Origin: Paulinella micropora | Taxonomy: Eukaryota > Cercozoa > Imbricatea > Euglyphida > Paulinellidae | Reading direction: 5' to 3' | Length of the DNA: 64,000 bases | Assembly (NCBI GenBank): GCA_019918135.1 | Contig: WBZZ01001116.1 | Span: 1-64,000, forward strand | Shown here: positions 17,515 to 26,534 of the stretch, piece by piece | Numbering within the stretch: position 1 is the first letter of the stretch | How the letters are laid out: each line of letters opens with the position of its first letter | Notes under the pieces: generated by a model | What the model was told of the DNA's origin: nothing | Database searches by the model: none | The model's input: the letters and a program-made list of their open reading frames with translations, nothing else | Program-made: the position numbers and the translations under genes

Positions 17515-18170
17515 TTTTGGCGCACGAATCGGCAATACTTTATTTAGTTCATCCTGAGCTATCACAATCGGCCAGCAAAGCACGGTCGACTTTTTAATTA
17601 AAAAAATTAAATACGTTCTTTGCGCGCTTCTTCGCTTGGGCCCGAACCCGGCTGAAAAAAAGCAGCTCTACCTCAAAAAACATGCAAAGCGCGCCAAAGC
17701 TTTTTTTGGGGGGGGAAACAACCGTAAGCGCCAAATTGGCGCCAAAATCTACTTGCGCGAAAGAAAATCCCACACAGACGCCCGGCTGGGCTGCCGTGAG
17801 GAAGACCTGTTGTAGCCCTCCCTCTCACTTGCGTCGCCCCTCTCACTTGTGTCGCCCCGCTCACTTGCGTCGCCCCTCTCACTTACGTCGCCCCTCTCAC
17901 TTTCGTCGCCCCGCTCTGTCACTCCCCTACCGCCAGGGAAGGGGAGAAGGGGGGAGGCAAGAGGGCCGAAAAAACATTTCGTGCGGGTAAAAAAAAAGGC
18001 GTACCGTTTCTCTCCGCGGGAAAACGCCCGGTTTCTCTGCTAGCCCCCGGAACGGCCGGTTCATTTGGCGCCAGATTGTGCCGTCCGGTGGGCTAGGGGC
18101 GCGTGATATGGCCGAAAAAAGGGCAGTACTGCCAAAAATGTCGGGAAACGCTGCCTTTTCCGGTTGTTTT
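17515..18170. repeat. E unit in a segmental duplication (copy 1)
   Basis: From ACGAATCGGCAATACTTT to GCAGTACTGCC this stretch is repeated at 20022-20700. It contains a TTTTTAATTAAAAAAATTAA tract, an F-element half, and the E body: AACCGTAAGCGCCAAATTGG, five 18-bp units of the type CTCACTTGCGTCGCCCCT (about 17822-17912), a conserved block CCGCGGGAAAACGCCCGG, and GGCGCCAGATTGTGCCGTCC. An F element (18104-18170) closes it. No coding function seen. Confidence 0.75.
18104..18170. repeat. F element
   Basis: TGATATGGCCGAAAAAAGGG on the left and CGCTGCCTTTTCCGG on the right; the right end is eroded. Confidence 0.6.
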
Positions 18171-18214
18171 CTCGTCTCCTCTCTCGGCCCAAACACAATG
18201 AGCTGGGCTTTGGA

Positions 18215-18290
18215 CAGAAACCAACTGGTCGAGCACTCTTGCTGGCTGCTGCTTGTGATTACCAGACTACATCTGGCCGCTGGTTAGAGA
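18215..18290 (+). pseudogene. Tiny remnant of the type-3 F-box/LRR gene
   Basis: GGTCGAGCACTCTTGCTGGC and CATCTGGCCGCTGGTTAGAG resemble GTCGAGCAGTCTCGCTGGC and TCTCTGGCCACTGGTGAGAG at 14165-14220, in the same order and spacing. The frame is lost. Confidence 0.5.
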
Positions 18291-18469
18291 CACCTGAATG
18301 ATCGTAACAGTGCCGCCGGACGCCAAGACTCGGTGCTCGTTAACAGTGTCGTAAGAGGACTCCCTGCGAGCAATTTGCCGTGCCTGACCTGATTAAGATC
18401 GAAAAGGTTCCCACAAAAGCCAGCCGCAGCCTGCCGCCCAAAAGCTGCGCTCGCACGCTACTGGCGTGC

Positions 18470-18535
18470 TTCGCCGGTGTACAAAAAAAAATTTAATAAA
18501 ATCCTTGACAAATGTTTTAAGACGCTGAAGCGCAA
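18470..18535 (-). repeat. B element (minus orientation)
   Basis: GTGTACAAAAAAAAATTTAA then AATCCTTGACAAATGTTTTAAG, the reverse complement of the B consensus. Preceded by CTTCGCCGGTG as in other B copies (5768, 27725, 28022). Confidence 0.6.
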
Positions 18536-18636
18536 CTTGTACCAGCAAGGTCAAAGGGGTCGAGGCAGGGTAAGGGGAAAGGGAACGGAGAGGAGCAGAG
18601 AAGGAGGCGTCTTTTTTTTCTTTTGCCCCCTCATAT

Positions 18637-18850
18637 TTTTCATATTCCCGCAAAATCTTGTGCACGGTGGCCGAGCCATGGCACTGACAAGACATCGTCG
18701 GGGGCCGTATAGCCGAAAAAGGCAAAGGAGTGTCAAGAATGTGGCATTTTTTTTATTAAAGCTCAACAAAGTTTTTACACTTGGCACTGAGGACCTTGTC
18801 CACCTAGTACATTGACCACCGCCCATCCATCCGCCGCAGCCACCCTGAGC
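18637..18850. repeat. C element interrupted by an A element
   Basis: The left C part runs to about 18700 (TGCACGGTGGCCGAGCCATGG) and the right part resumes at 18793 (CCTTGTCCACCTAGTACATT). Between them lies a minus-orientation A element (ATTAAAGCTCAACAAAG to ACACTTGGCACTGAG). This shows that A elements are mobile and that this one arrived after the C element. Confidence 0.65.
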
Positions 18851-19331
18851 CCGGGGGGCTCAAAGAGCAGGGGCAGAACTCAGAACTGAAACAAAACCAA
18901 AACGATGCCACTGAGCCCATGCCGGAGCGCCCCCCCCCTTCCATCTGTCGGGTCCGATTTGGGGGGGGGCCGCCCCCCCCCCTTTGGCGCTCCCCCCCCC
19001 GTATGCAAAAATCCTTTCTGCCACCCTCCCCTCTTCTCTCCCCTGAGCCCAGGGGGCTCAAGGAGCAGGGAAAGGGGGAGAAAAAGGACGCCGAAGCTAC
19101 AAAAAAATAAATACATGAAACGCCTCCACTAAGCCCCTCTCCTTCCCTCTCTTAGTTCTGAACGCCAAGTGCAAGACCGTCGAACTTTAATAAAAAATTC
19201 ATCACCTTCTTGGCGCCTCTCCCCCCCGGGCTCAGGGGGCTCCATTTTCCGCGAGTTTTTTGGGGGGGGAGGGCCGCCCTCTTCCCTCAGGCTAGGCGAC
19301 TTCGCGGCCCACACGGGCCAAGAGTGTTGCA
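18851..19331. repeat. D elements and an A element
   Basis: GAGCC-CGGGGGGCTC hairpins at about 18850-18870 and 19045-19062; a GGGGGG/CCCCCC fold-back at about 18960-18980; the D tail CTACAAAAAAATAAATACAT at about 19098-19117; then an A element (about 19146-19220) and another GAGCCC-type hairpin near 19228. Confidence 0.6.
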
Positions 19332-19915
19332 AAACAGAACCCTGCCCTGTGGCATGACCAGCTACGACAATGGCTTGACGTGGAAAGTCTCGACGAGCCT
19401 GGCCGCGTACGCTTCTTGGAAAAAGCGGAGCAGCAAGTTCCGGGCAACGCCATGACTACCTACGTTTTAGCGCAAATGTACTGGCGGAATAAGGGACGTT
19501 CGCGGGCGCTAGTGACGTTGCGACGCGCGCCGCCAGCCGCGCGGCGGCGAGCTGGCTACATAGCTCCACCTTCAGTCCCGCAGACCTGACAGCAGAAGAA
19601 ACGAAGCGCGCTACAGCGCATTGCGAGCGCCTGGCAGCCGCCGGCGATGCGTACGCGCAGGGCATCCTGGGGCTCTACGTGTGCGGGCCCGACAAACTCC
19701 GTTGGCTGCGCTTGTCCGCGAGCGGCGAGAACCATGGCTTGAGTTTTAACGTGCGCTGGCAGCTGGGCGTGGACTTGTGGATGTCGGCTGCCAGCGCTGC
19801 AACCGAGGCGGAACGCACCTTGCTGCAGCTAGAAGCGATGCAATACTTCGAGCAAGTAGCGAGCGAGCGTACATGGCTGGCCCGGAATAGCCTGGGCAGC
19901 CCGCCCACCATCTAA
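19332..19915 (+). CDS. Sel1/TPR-like repeat protein, frameshifted
   Basis: The first part reads in the frame of ATG 19380 (WHDQLRQW upstream, then FLEKAEQQ and TYVLAQMYW). The second part reads in another frame from about 19515 to TAA 19915 (CERLAAAGDAYAQGILGLY, YFEQVASERTWLARNSLG). The segments KAEQQ...A.TYVLAQMY and AAAGDAYAQGILGLY fit the Sel1 helix pattern. The start upstream of 19380 has no ATG, so the 5' end is missing or in a repeat. Sel1 proteins are interaction scaffolds; the partner is unknown. The frameshift lies between 19515 and 19585 in a GC-rich stretch. Confidence 0.45.
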
Positions 19916-20021
19916 GACACGAAGAGAACTGTCAAGAGTTGTTTTAATTAACATTTGTAACATTTCTATCGCCCACTTGCGGCTCGTGTTTCAGGTCAAA
20001 GGATGTATTGGCAAAAGTGCA

Positions 20022-20700
20022 CGAATCGGCAATACTTTGTTTAGCTCATCCTGAGCTATCACAATCGTCTCCCGCGTTCAGATCGGCCAGCAAAGCACAG
20101 TCGACTTTTTAATTAAAAAAATTAAATATGTTCTTTGCGCGCTTCTCCGCTCGGGCCCGTGGTACAGCTGAAAAAAAGCAGCTCTGCCTCAAGAAACATG
20201 AAAAGCACTGCCTTTTCCGGGCGTATCACAGTCGTGCAAAAACTTAGCGCCAAAGCTTTTTTTTGGGGGGGGGAGGGAAACAACCGTAAGCGCCAATTTG
20301 GCGCCAAGGCCTACTTGCGCAAAAGAAAATCCCGCACAGACGCTCGGCTGGGCTGCCGTGAGGAAGACGTCCCCCCCCTCCCTCTCACTTGCGTCGCCCC
20401 TCTCACCTGCGTCGCCCCTCTCACTTGCGTCGCCCCGCTCACTTTCGTCGTCCCGTTTTGTCACTCCTCTACCGCCAGGGAAGGGGAGAAGGGGGGGAGG
20501 CAAGAGGGTCGAAAAAACATTTCGTGCGAGCAAAAAAAAAGGCGTACTGTTGCTCTCCGCGGGGAAACGTCCGGTTTCTCTGCTAGCCTCCGGAACGGCC
20601 GGTTCATTCGGCGCAAAGTTGTGCCGTCCGTTCAGAGGGCAGGGTGCATAATATGGCCGAAAATGTCGGGGACGCTGTTGCTGCCTTCGCTAAAAGCACC
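20022..20700. repeat. E unit in a segmental duplication (copy 2)
   Basis: A second copy of 17515-18170. It differs by a 22-base insertion near 20070 and by a complete F element at 20158-20229. The 18-bp array has three to four units (about 20388-20455). The two copies are about 2.5 kb apart in the same orientation. Confidence 0.75.
20158..20229. repeat. F element
   Basis: GTACAGCTGAAAAAAAGCAG on the left, CACTGCCTTTTCCGGGCGTA then TCAC on the right. Confidence 0.6.
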
Positions 20701-20724
20701 ATCAAGAAAATACCACTCCCCTGC

Positions 20725-20815
20725 CTCTCCTAGTTCTCAGTGCTAAGTGTAAGACTTTGTCGAGTTTTAATTAAAAAAAAACTTTTTTCTTTCATTTTCT
20801 TGGCGCCCCACTCTT
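20725..20815 (+). repeat. A element
   Basis: TTCTCAGTGCTAAGTGTAAG, then TTTTAATTAAAAAAAA and CATTTTCTTGGCGCC. It sits just before the F-box remnant. Confidence 0.65.
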
Positions 20816-20883
20816 GGGACCCATGCCTCTTCCCTCTCTCTCCAGCTTTAATAACAAAGTTTCGCACTTTCCTAGGAGAAAGA

Positions 20884-21190
20884 TGCGTCCACTGTTTTTC
20901 TCGCACGGGGCCGGGTTGCTGGCGCGACAGGACCTAGCACCGCTGCTGCGGACGTCGAGAAGCCTGGCAGCAGCAGCTTCGTGCCTACCTTTTGCCGCAG
21001 CGGTGGCTGACGCTGGCCCTTTCCCTGGTTCCGCCACGTCACGCATCTGCCTGGACAGCATTTCGGAACGGCCCAACTTCGAACGCATCGCGCGGCCGAC
21101 CTTGGAGGCCCTGCGCCTGTTCGCAAGACCGGGCGCGCTCGGCGCCCAAGAGTTTTCTTTCCACAGCTTCCGGCTCCAATCCTATCTGAT
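20884..21190 (+). pseudogene. Deleted copy of the type-2 F-box-like gene
   Basis: Starts ATGCGTCC like the gene at 36838 and keeps four islands in order: the F-box-like start (FFSHGAGLLARQDL against FFSHGVGLLARQEL), the FRHVT region, RPNFERIAR against LPNYERIAR, and FSFHSFRLQSYL. More than 1,000 bp of the original is missing in at least four separate deletions. Some islands remain in one frame, giving a 100-codon ORF that is unlikely to fold as the parent does. Confidence 0.8.
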
Positions 21191-21258
21191 GGGGGGGGGC
21201 GCCCCCCCCCCCCATCTGTGGGCTCCTAAAGAAAGTGCACTTATTTTTGTTCCCCCTT

Positions 21259-21279
21259 CAGCCCGCGCCTGCGGGCTGG
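21259..21279. repeat. P hairpin
   Basis: CAGCCCGCGCCTGCGGGCTG, first hairpin of the P element only. Confidence 0.6.
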
Positions 21280-22320
21280 TTTCTCAGTGTCAAGTATAAG
21301 ACTGTGTCGAGCTCTATCAAGGGAAAAAAAATTTTCGCACTTTCCTGGCGCCTCCCCGCCTCTTCCCTCTCCCTCTCCTAGCTGTCAGTATCAAGTGTGA
21401 GGCTTTGTCTAGCTTTAATTCAGCGTATTTTACAAATTCTTGGCGCGCCCCCCCCCCTCCCCCTTTTTTTTCTCTCTCTCTTAGTTCTCAGTGCCAAAAT
21501 TAAAATTTTGTCAGTGATTCCTTTTATTAATTTTTGCTTGTACATTCTTAGCGCGCCCCTACCCTCCCCTTCCCTCTCCCACTCCATGTTCTCAGACGGG
21601 GGATTAGACAATTCGTGCTCTCCCCCTCCCTTAGCCCAGGGGGCTCGAGGGGCAGGGGACGGGGGAGGGGAAGGGCGCAGAAGCTACAAAGGAAATAAAT
21701 ACATAAAACGCCTCCACTAACCCCCCCCCCCTCTCTCTCTCTTCCCTCTCCCTCGCATAGTTCTCAGTGCCAAGTGTAAGACCGTCGAGCTTTAATTAAA
21801 AAAATATTTGCGTTTTCTTGGCGCGCCCCCTTCCCTTTCCTGCTCCCTGCTCTCAGACGGAGAGGGGGAAAAGACAGATGGTGCTTCCCCCTCCCCCTGC
21901 CCCTTCCCTCTTTTTCTCTTAGTTCTCAGTGTCAAGTGTGACCTTTAATTCAGCGTATTTTGCGTATTCTTCGGCTCCCCCCCCCCCTTTCCTCTCCTGC
22001 TCCCCGTTCTCAGATGGAAGGCAAGGACAGATCGTGCTTTCCCCCCTCCTCTGCGCCTTCCCTCTCCCTCTCTTAGTTCTCAGTGCCAAGATTAAAATTT
22101 TGTCAGTAATTTTTTTTTATTAATTTTTTCTTGTACATTCTTAGCGCGCCCCTACCCTCCCCCTTCCCTCTCCCGCTCCCGATCCTCAGACGGGGGACTA
22201 AAACAATCCATGCTTCCTCCTCCCCGGCCTCTTCCCTCTCACTCTCTTAGTTCTCAATGCCAAGTGTAAGGCTTTGTCGAGCTTTAATAACAAAAAATTT
22301 ATACATTCTTGGCGCGCCCC
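21280..22320 (+). repeat. Array of seven A/B elements
   Basis: A units at about 21280, 21385, 21757, 21918 and 22247; B units at about 21482 and 22075. Each has a CAGTGCCAAG-type head, a central TTTAAT or ATTAAAA, and a CTTGGCGC or CTTAGCGC tail that pairs with the head. Linkers share CTCAGACGGGGGACTA and a CT-rich part. A D tail lies at about 21683-21722. No coding capacity. Confidence 0.7.
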
Positions 22321-22540
22321 TGGGGGTTGAGTGCAAACGGCAGTCCTCCCTCCCCCCTCCCCCTTCTTCCCAACTAGGCGAGGGAACGGGAGGAGAAAGA
22401 GGACGGGAGGATCAACATCGGCGGAGTAGGGGGGGGGGGGAGGGGAGTTACCCTTGCCCCGCCCCTCTTTTTTCGTCCCGTTTATTTTATCCTCCCGTTC
22501 CCTTCCTCTGTTCTAGTTGTCTTCTCTCCTCGAGCCTCCC
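22321..22540. other. GA/CT-rich spacer
   Basis: Pyrimidine run, then G/A run with GGGGGGGGGG near 22430, then a pyrimidine run. No gene seen. Confidence 0.45.
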
Positions 22541-22644
22541 CCCGGAAACCTAAGCTCCCCAGTGGTTTGGCTGGGTAGCGCTCGTCGGTGCCGCCCTTCT
22601 CTACAGCACCGCCGGCGGAGCCTCAGCAGCTGGTCTGATTCTGC

Positions 22645-23120
22645 GTGTGTACACCTACTCGAAGAAGACGCTACGCCAACCTTGTACGCCGTGACCCTGT
22701 GGCACAGCCCGTCGACGCGTTGCTGGACCCAGCCCCGATCTCTGCAACCCCTCCCGCGGACGTGTGCCAGCCTGGCTACGTCTTTTGTTCGCAGTACAAA
22801 GGCCGCTGGATCACCGCCGACTCACTGCAGAATTCGCTAGGTTGTAGCCTGCTAATCATCACCGCTCGCTACGAGGATCTGCCACGGCCGGGAGAAGTCA
22901 TCGCCACGCATCACTATTCTGTAGATTGTGTGCTGCTGTGCTGCGGTGCCCTGTGCGGTTCGGGTTCTGCGACGTGGTCCAGCTGCCTGTGGGGCACGAC
23001 CGAGCCACGTTTATTAGGTACTTGCAGCTGGTAGAGGTGGCTGGTCTGTCTAGTGAGCCAGTCAGGGACTGGGACCGTCGTCGTCCCGGCACGTACGCAC
23101 CGCGTACTCGGTGTTGGTAG
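22645..23120 (+). CDS. Unknown protein, frameshifted
   Basis: The first frame (GTG 22645 onward) gives PADVCQPGYVFCSQYKGRW and LLIITARYEDLPRPGEV up to about 22925. The sense then continues in the next frame (RFGFCDVVQLPVGHDRATF, then GLSSEPVRDWDRR) to TAG 23118-23120. A third frame before 22690 may hold the true N-terminus. I do not recognise the domain. A shortened copy of the middle and end is at 42755-42950, so the gene belongs to a duplicated family. Confidence 0.45.
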
Positions 23121-23439
23121 AGCCAGCAGACAAGAAATCCCTCCGTTCCGAACATCGGGCACTTCTCAAAGCCACGGCCCGTCCGTACCGGAGTGGTGTA
23201 CCCCGCCGAGGCACAGCACTCTCGGGTGCCCTTGCTCCAGGCTGATGCGAAAGCTGGAGCTTTGGAACTGCACCCAATGGAAGAGAAATGACAAACCTGA
23301 CCAATTTCTCGACTACGTGCGTGTCACTGTCGTAGGAGCCCCGGCAGTCTCCCAGCTCGGTGCGCGGTAGTGGACACAGCCTTTCAGACGGTGGGGGAGT
23401 GGGAGGAGACAAAAACAATTTGTGTTTCTTTCATGGCAC

Positions 23440-23840
23440 AGACAGAGCGCTGTCGGGGTTCGTGCTGGAGCGCGGTGCGCAAGATCTGCGGAAATAGGAA
23501 AAATATGAAAAGTGTAAAAAAAAATTGGAATGCGTTCGCTTGCGCAAACAAAGGACGAGAAGGGGGGGGGGGACGGGGGGGGGGGGAGCACTACCCTTCC
23601 CCTTCTTCCCCACTTACTCTCCTTTCCTCCCCTTCCTCCCTCTTTCTATCACACCCGTCTGTGTGTTTAGTTGTCGGGCACAAGATTTTTTTTTGTCTTT
23701 TCATATTTTTCATAATTTTCTGACCTTGCGCATGGTGGGCAAGCCATGGCACCGACATGACGCCGTCGGGATCGTGAGGCCCTTGTCCACTTGTTACAAT
23801 TGACCATTGCCCGTCCATCCGCCGCGGGGTCAGCACCGCC
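23440..23840. repeat. Pair of C-element halves around a GA/CT fold-back
   Basis: Left: GGTGCGCAAGATCTGCGGAA (about 23478-23497). Centre: G/A run, then C/T run (about 23550-23650). Right: TTTCATATTTTTCATAA, CTTGCGCATGGTGGG, then CCCTTGTCCACTTGTTACA. The inverted ends face each other, as at 5289-5570 and 13595-13910. Confidence 0.65.
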
Positions 23841-24810
23841 CCGCCGGCACCCTTTTGTGGCCGGGCCCCGGGGTCGACCACAAAGGACAGCAGGTCCGCG
23901 CCAAACTCGGCTTGATTCAATTTTGTTCCCCGCCCTCCCTTTTTCTTTTCTCTCTGCCCTCGCTTTCCTTGAGCCCCCCGGGCTCAGGGGGCTCAAGGGG
24001 CTTGAGTGGGAGAGAGAGGGAAGGAGCAGGGGAGGGAAAGAGCACGGATTGTCTTAGCCCCCCCCGTCTGAAAATTTAGACAGGGAGACATAAGGGGGGG
24101 GGACGCCCGGCATGGGGGAAGGGGCTTAGTGGAGGCGTTTCATGTATTTATTTTTTTTTGTAGCTTCTGCGCCCTTCCCCTCCTCCTTTCCCTGCTCCTT
24201 GAGCCCCCTTTGCTCAGGGGAGAGAAAAGGGGAGAGTGGCAGAAAGGATTGTTGTATAAAGAGGGGGAGGGGTTAGCGCCAAAGGGGGGAGGCACACCCC
24301 CCCTGCCAACGGGACCCGACAAATGGGGGGGGGGGGGCGCTCCGGCATGGGCTCAGTAGGCATCTTCTTAGTTTTGTTTCAGTTCTGCTCTCTGCTCTTT
24401 GAGCCGCCCGGGCTCAGGGGGGAGCGGAGGAGAGGGAAGGGGAGGCACAAGACAAATTTAAAAAGAGAGAGGAGGGGGGGGGGCGCGTTAGGGTGGCTGT
24501 GGCGGATGGATGGGCGGTGGTCGCTGTGTCAGGTGGACAAGGGCCTCACGACCCCCGACGGCGCCTTGTCCGTGTCATGGGAGAAGCACGAATTGTCTTT
24601 TTCGCCCCCCCGTCTGAGAGTAGGGAGTGGGATAGGAAAGGGGGGGCGCGCCAAGAAAGTGCAAAAAGAATACGCTGAATTGAAGCTCGACTGTCTTACA
24701 CTTGGCACTGAGACCTAGGAGAGGGAAAGAGAAAGGGCAGGGGGGCGCTAAGAATTTACAAAAAAAAATTAATAAATTTTTTTTGACAAAGCTTTAATCT
24801 TGGCATCTCC
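23841..24810. repeat. D, C, A and B repeats (mostly minus orientation)
   Basis: Three GAGCC-CGGGCTC hairpins (about 23971, 24206, 24400), a D tail in minus orientation (24121-24165, GGAGGCGTTTCATGTATT), a C fragment (about 24495-24560), an A element in minus orientation (24660-24715), and a B element in minus orientation (24750-24805). No gene seen. Confidence 0.55.
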
Positions 24811-24921
24811 CTCTCTACAACCTTTCTTGCTGTCGGCGATTTCTTTTTTTTGCCGTATCTATTTTTGTACGCATTTTCCAATAGAGATTACTTCCCACTT
24901 GTCCATATTGACACGGCCCGG

Positions 24922-24951
24922 CCCCGCCGACTTTTACTAAAGTCGGCGGGG
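24922..24951. terminator. Perfect 13-bp hairpin
   Basis: CCCCGCCGACTTT, loop TACT, AAAGTCGGCGGGG. It lies in otherwise repeat-poor sequence between a B element and a C element. It could be a transcript-end hairpin, but no gene adjoins it, so the role is open. Confidence 0.4.
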
Positions 24952-24964
24952 TACAGATTGTTAG

Positions 24965-25470
24965 TTTTTTTACATCTTGCGCACTGTGCTCCAGCGCAGC
25001 TCTGCGGCGGATGGACGGGCGGTGGTCAATGTAGCAGGTGGACAAGGGCCTCACAATCCCGACGGCGTCCTGTCCGTGCCATGGCTCGGCCACCGTGCGC
25101 AAGGTCAGAAAAATATGAAAAATATGAAAAGAGAAAACAAAAAATTTTTTTGCCACACGGAAGGGGGGGCCGGTAGGTTTTCTGGGGAAACACACACCAA
25201 ACAATTTGACGACAAATTTCATTTGAGAAACGAGAAAGAAAAAAATTCAGTTCGTAAAGGCACCACCTTCCCTGTTCTTTGAGCCCCCCGGGCTCAGGGG
25301 CCTCAAATGGGAGAAAAGAAAAAAATGGGGGGGGGGGCACCCCCCCACACACAACCTGTCCCTTGTCTTCCTTCTTTTCTCCATGAGCCCCCTGAGCCCC
25401 AGGGGGCTCAAAGAACAGGGAAAGGGGGGAGGGGAAGGGCACAGAAGCTACAAAAAAATGTAATTAAAAA
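24965..25470. repeat. C element (minus orientation) and D elements
   Basis: CATCTTGCGCACTGTGCTCC opens the C element, which runs to CTTGAC-type AAATATGAAAAATATGAAAA near 25130. Two GAGCCC hairpins follow at about 25280-25305 and 25385-25415, with a G-run/C-run fold-back between them and a D tail at about 25446. Confidence 0.55.
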
Positions 25471-25524
25471 AAATCCCCAACAAAGTCTTGCATTTGATAG
25501 AGAGAGTTGGGGAAGGGCACTGGG

Positions 25525-25975
25525 CCGTGCTGCGCGCAGACACGCAGGATCGATGCGTACATGGCCAGGACCAGAGACTCGAAGGCTGAGCAGGAAAACT
25601 TCGTAAAATACTGGGTGCTCTGAAAATGTTGTTGCAACACGTGGCCGTGGCTTCCCTCCGCCGAGTTTGGAGCAGCGGCCTGGCTGCTAGCCAGCGCCAG
25701 CGCCGTTTGACAGCCTGGGCAGCGAGGGATATAGCCAGCGCGCGCGCCCCTGCCTTCAGCTCAGGGCTATGTTGCTGGTGATCAGCAAGCCGCCCATCGA
25801 GCACGGGGGGCTCTCAGCACCTCGAGCCCAAACCAGGCGTGGACGGAGCAGCCGAGCTGTTCAAGCCAGACATAGCCTAGTACGTGCCCTGCTGGCCAAG
25901 CAGAGGCTGGCAGGGTCCGCGTGAGGGTCACGTCTGGGTGCAAGGCCTGAAACCCGCGCAAGATCTGTAATTAAA
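25525..25975 (-). pseudogene. Decayed copy of the alpha/beta hydrolase 3' half
   Basis: Aligns with 8560-9630 in the same orientation: the C-terminal part (GTAAAATACTGGGTGCTCTG), the AGCGCGCGCGCCCCTGCC region, the block around GAGCAGCCGAGCTG, and a piece near GCGCAAGATCT. Large internal deletions, including the codons around the catalytic His and the nucleophile, and many indels remove any function. Confidence 0.75.
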
Positions 25976-26029
25976 CCCTTAACCCGCTGAGGGAATGCGC
26001 GCCACAAGCAGGAAGAATGAACAAAAAAA

Positions 26030-26530
26030 ATTAATAAAAAAAATCCTTGACAAAGTTTTAATCCTGGTACTGCGAACTAGTTCAGTGGAAAAGTGTAAGA
26101 CCGTCGAGCTTTAATTCATCGTATTCTTTTTTCGCACTTTCTGACCGCCGCCACCAGGCGCAAAACGCGCCCAATTTGTACCAAAATGGACCGGCCGGCC
26201 CGCTCTTTTGCAAAGGGAATAAGGTTCTGTGCGTCTCCCCGGGAAAACGTGCACGAACTTTGGGAAGAGAGAAAGAGATGGAAGGGAGGAAGAGGAGAGA
26301 GAGAGGGAGGGGGGCACTCCCCTCTTCCTTCTCTCCCCCCCCCCCTCTCCCCTTTCTCTCCCCTTCCCTTCCCCCCCCTCGCTTTTCTTTTCTTCCCCCT
26401 CTCTGACCCCCTGAGCCCATGGCGGGGGCACTCCCCCGTATTTTCAAATCCTTTTTGCTACCCTCCTCTCAACCCTCTTGCCGACGGGGGCAAGGAGGAG
26501 GGGAAGACAGATTGATCCTCCCCGGCCCCT
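26030..26530. repeat. B and A pieces, GA/CT fold-back
   Basis: 26030-26075 is a minus-orientation B element; 26092-26135 has the A core GACCGTCGAGCTTTAATT. 26265-26400 is a G/A run then C/T run. No gene seen. Confidence 0.5.
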
Positions 26531-26534
26531 TCCT

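Noticed and set aside
17822..17912. CRISPR-like array
   Set aside because: The 18-bp units are directly adjacent with no spacers, so this is a minisatellite.
21280..22320. CRISPR-like or tRNA-like cluster in the A/B array
   Set aside because: Unit spacing is irregular, linkers are repetitive, and no cloverleaf or spacer diversity is present.
23053..24360. Several 60-130 codon ORFs in the repeat block
   Set aside because: They change with repeat type and are translations of C, D and GA/CT sequence.
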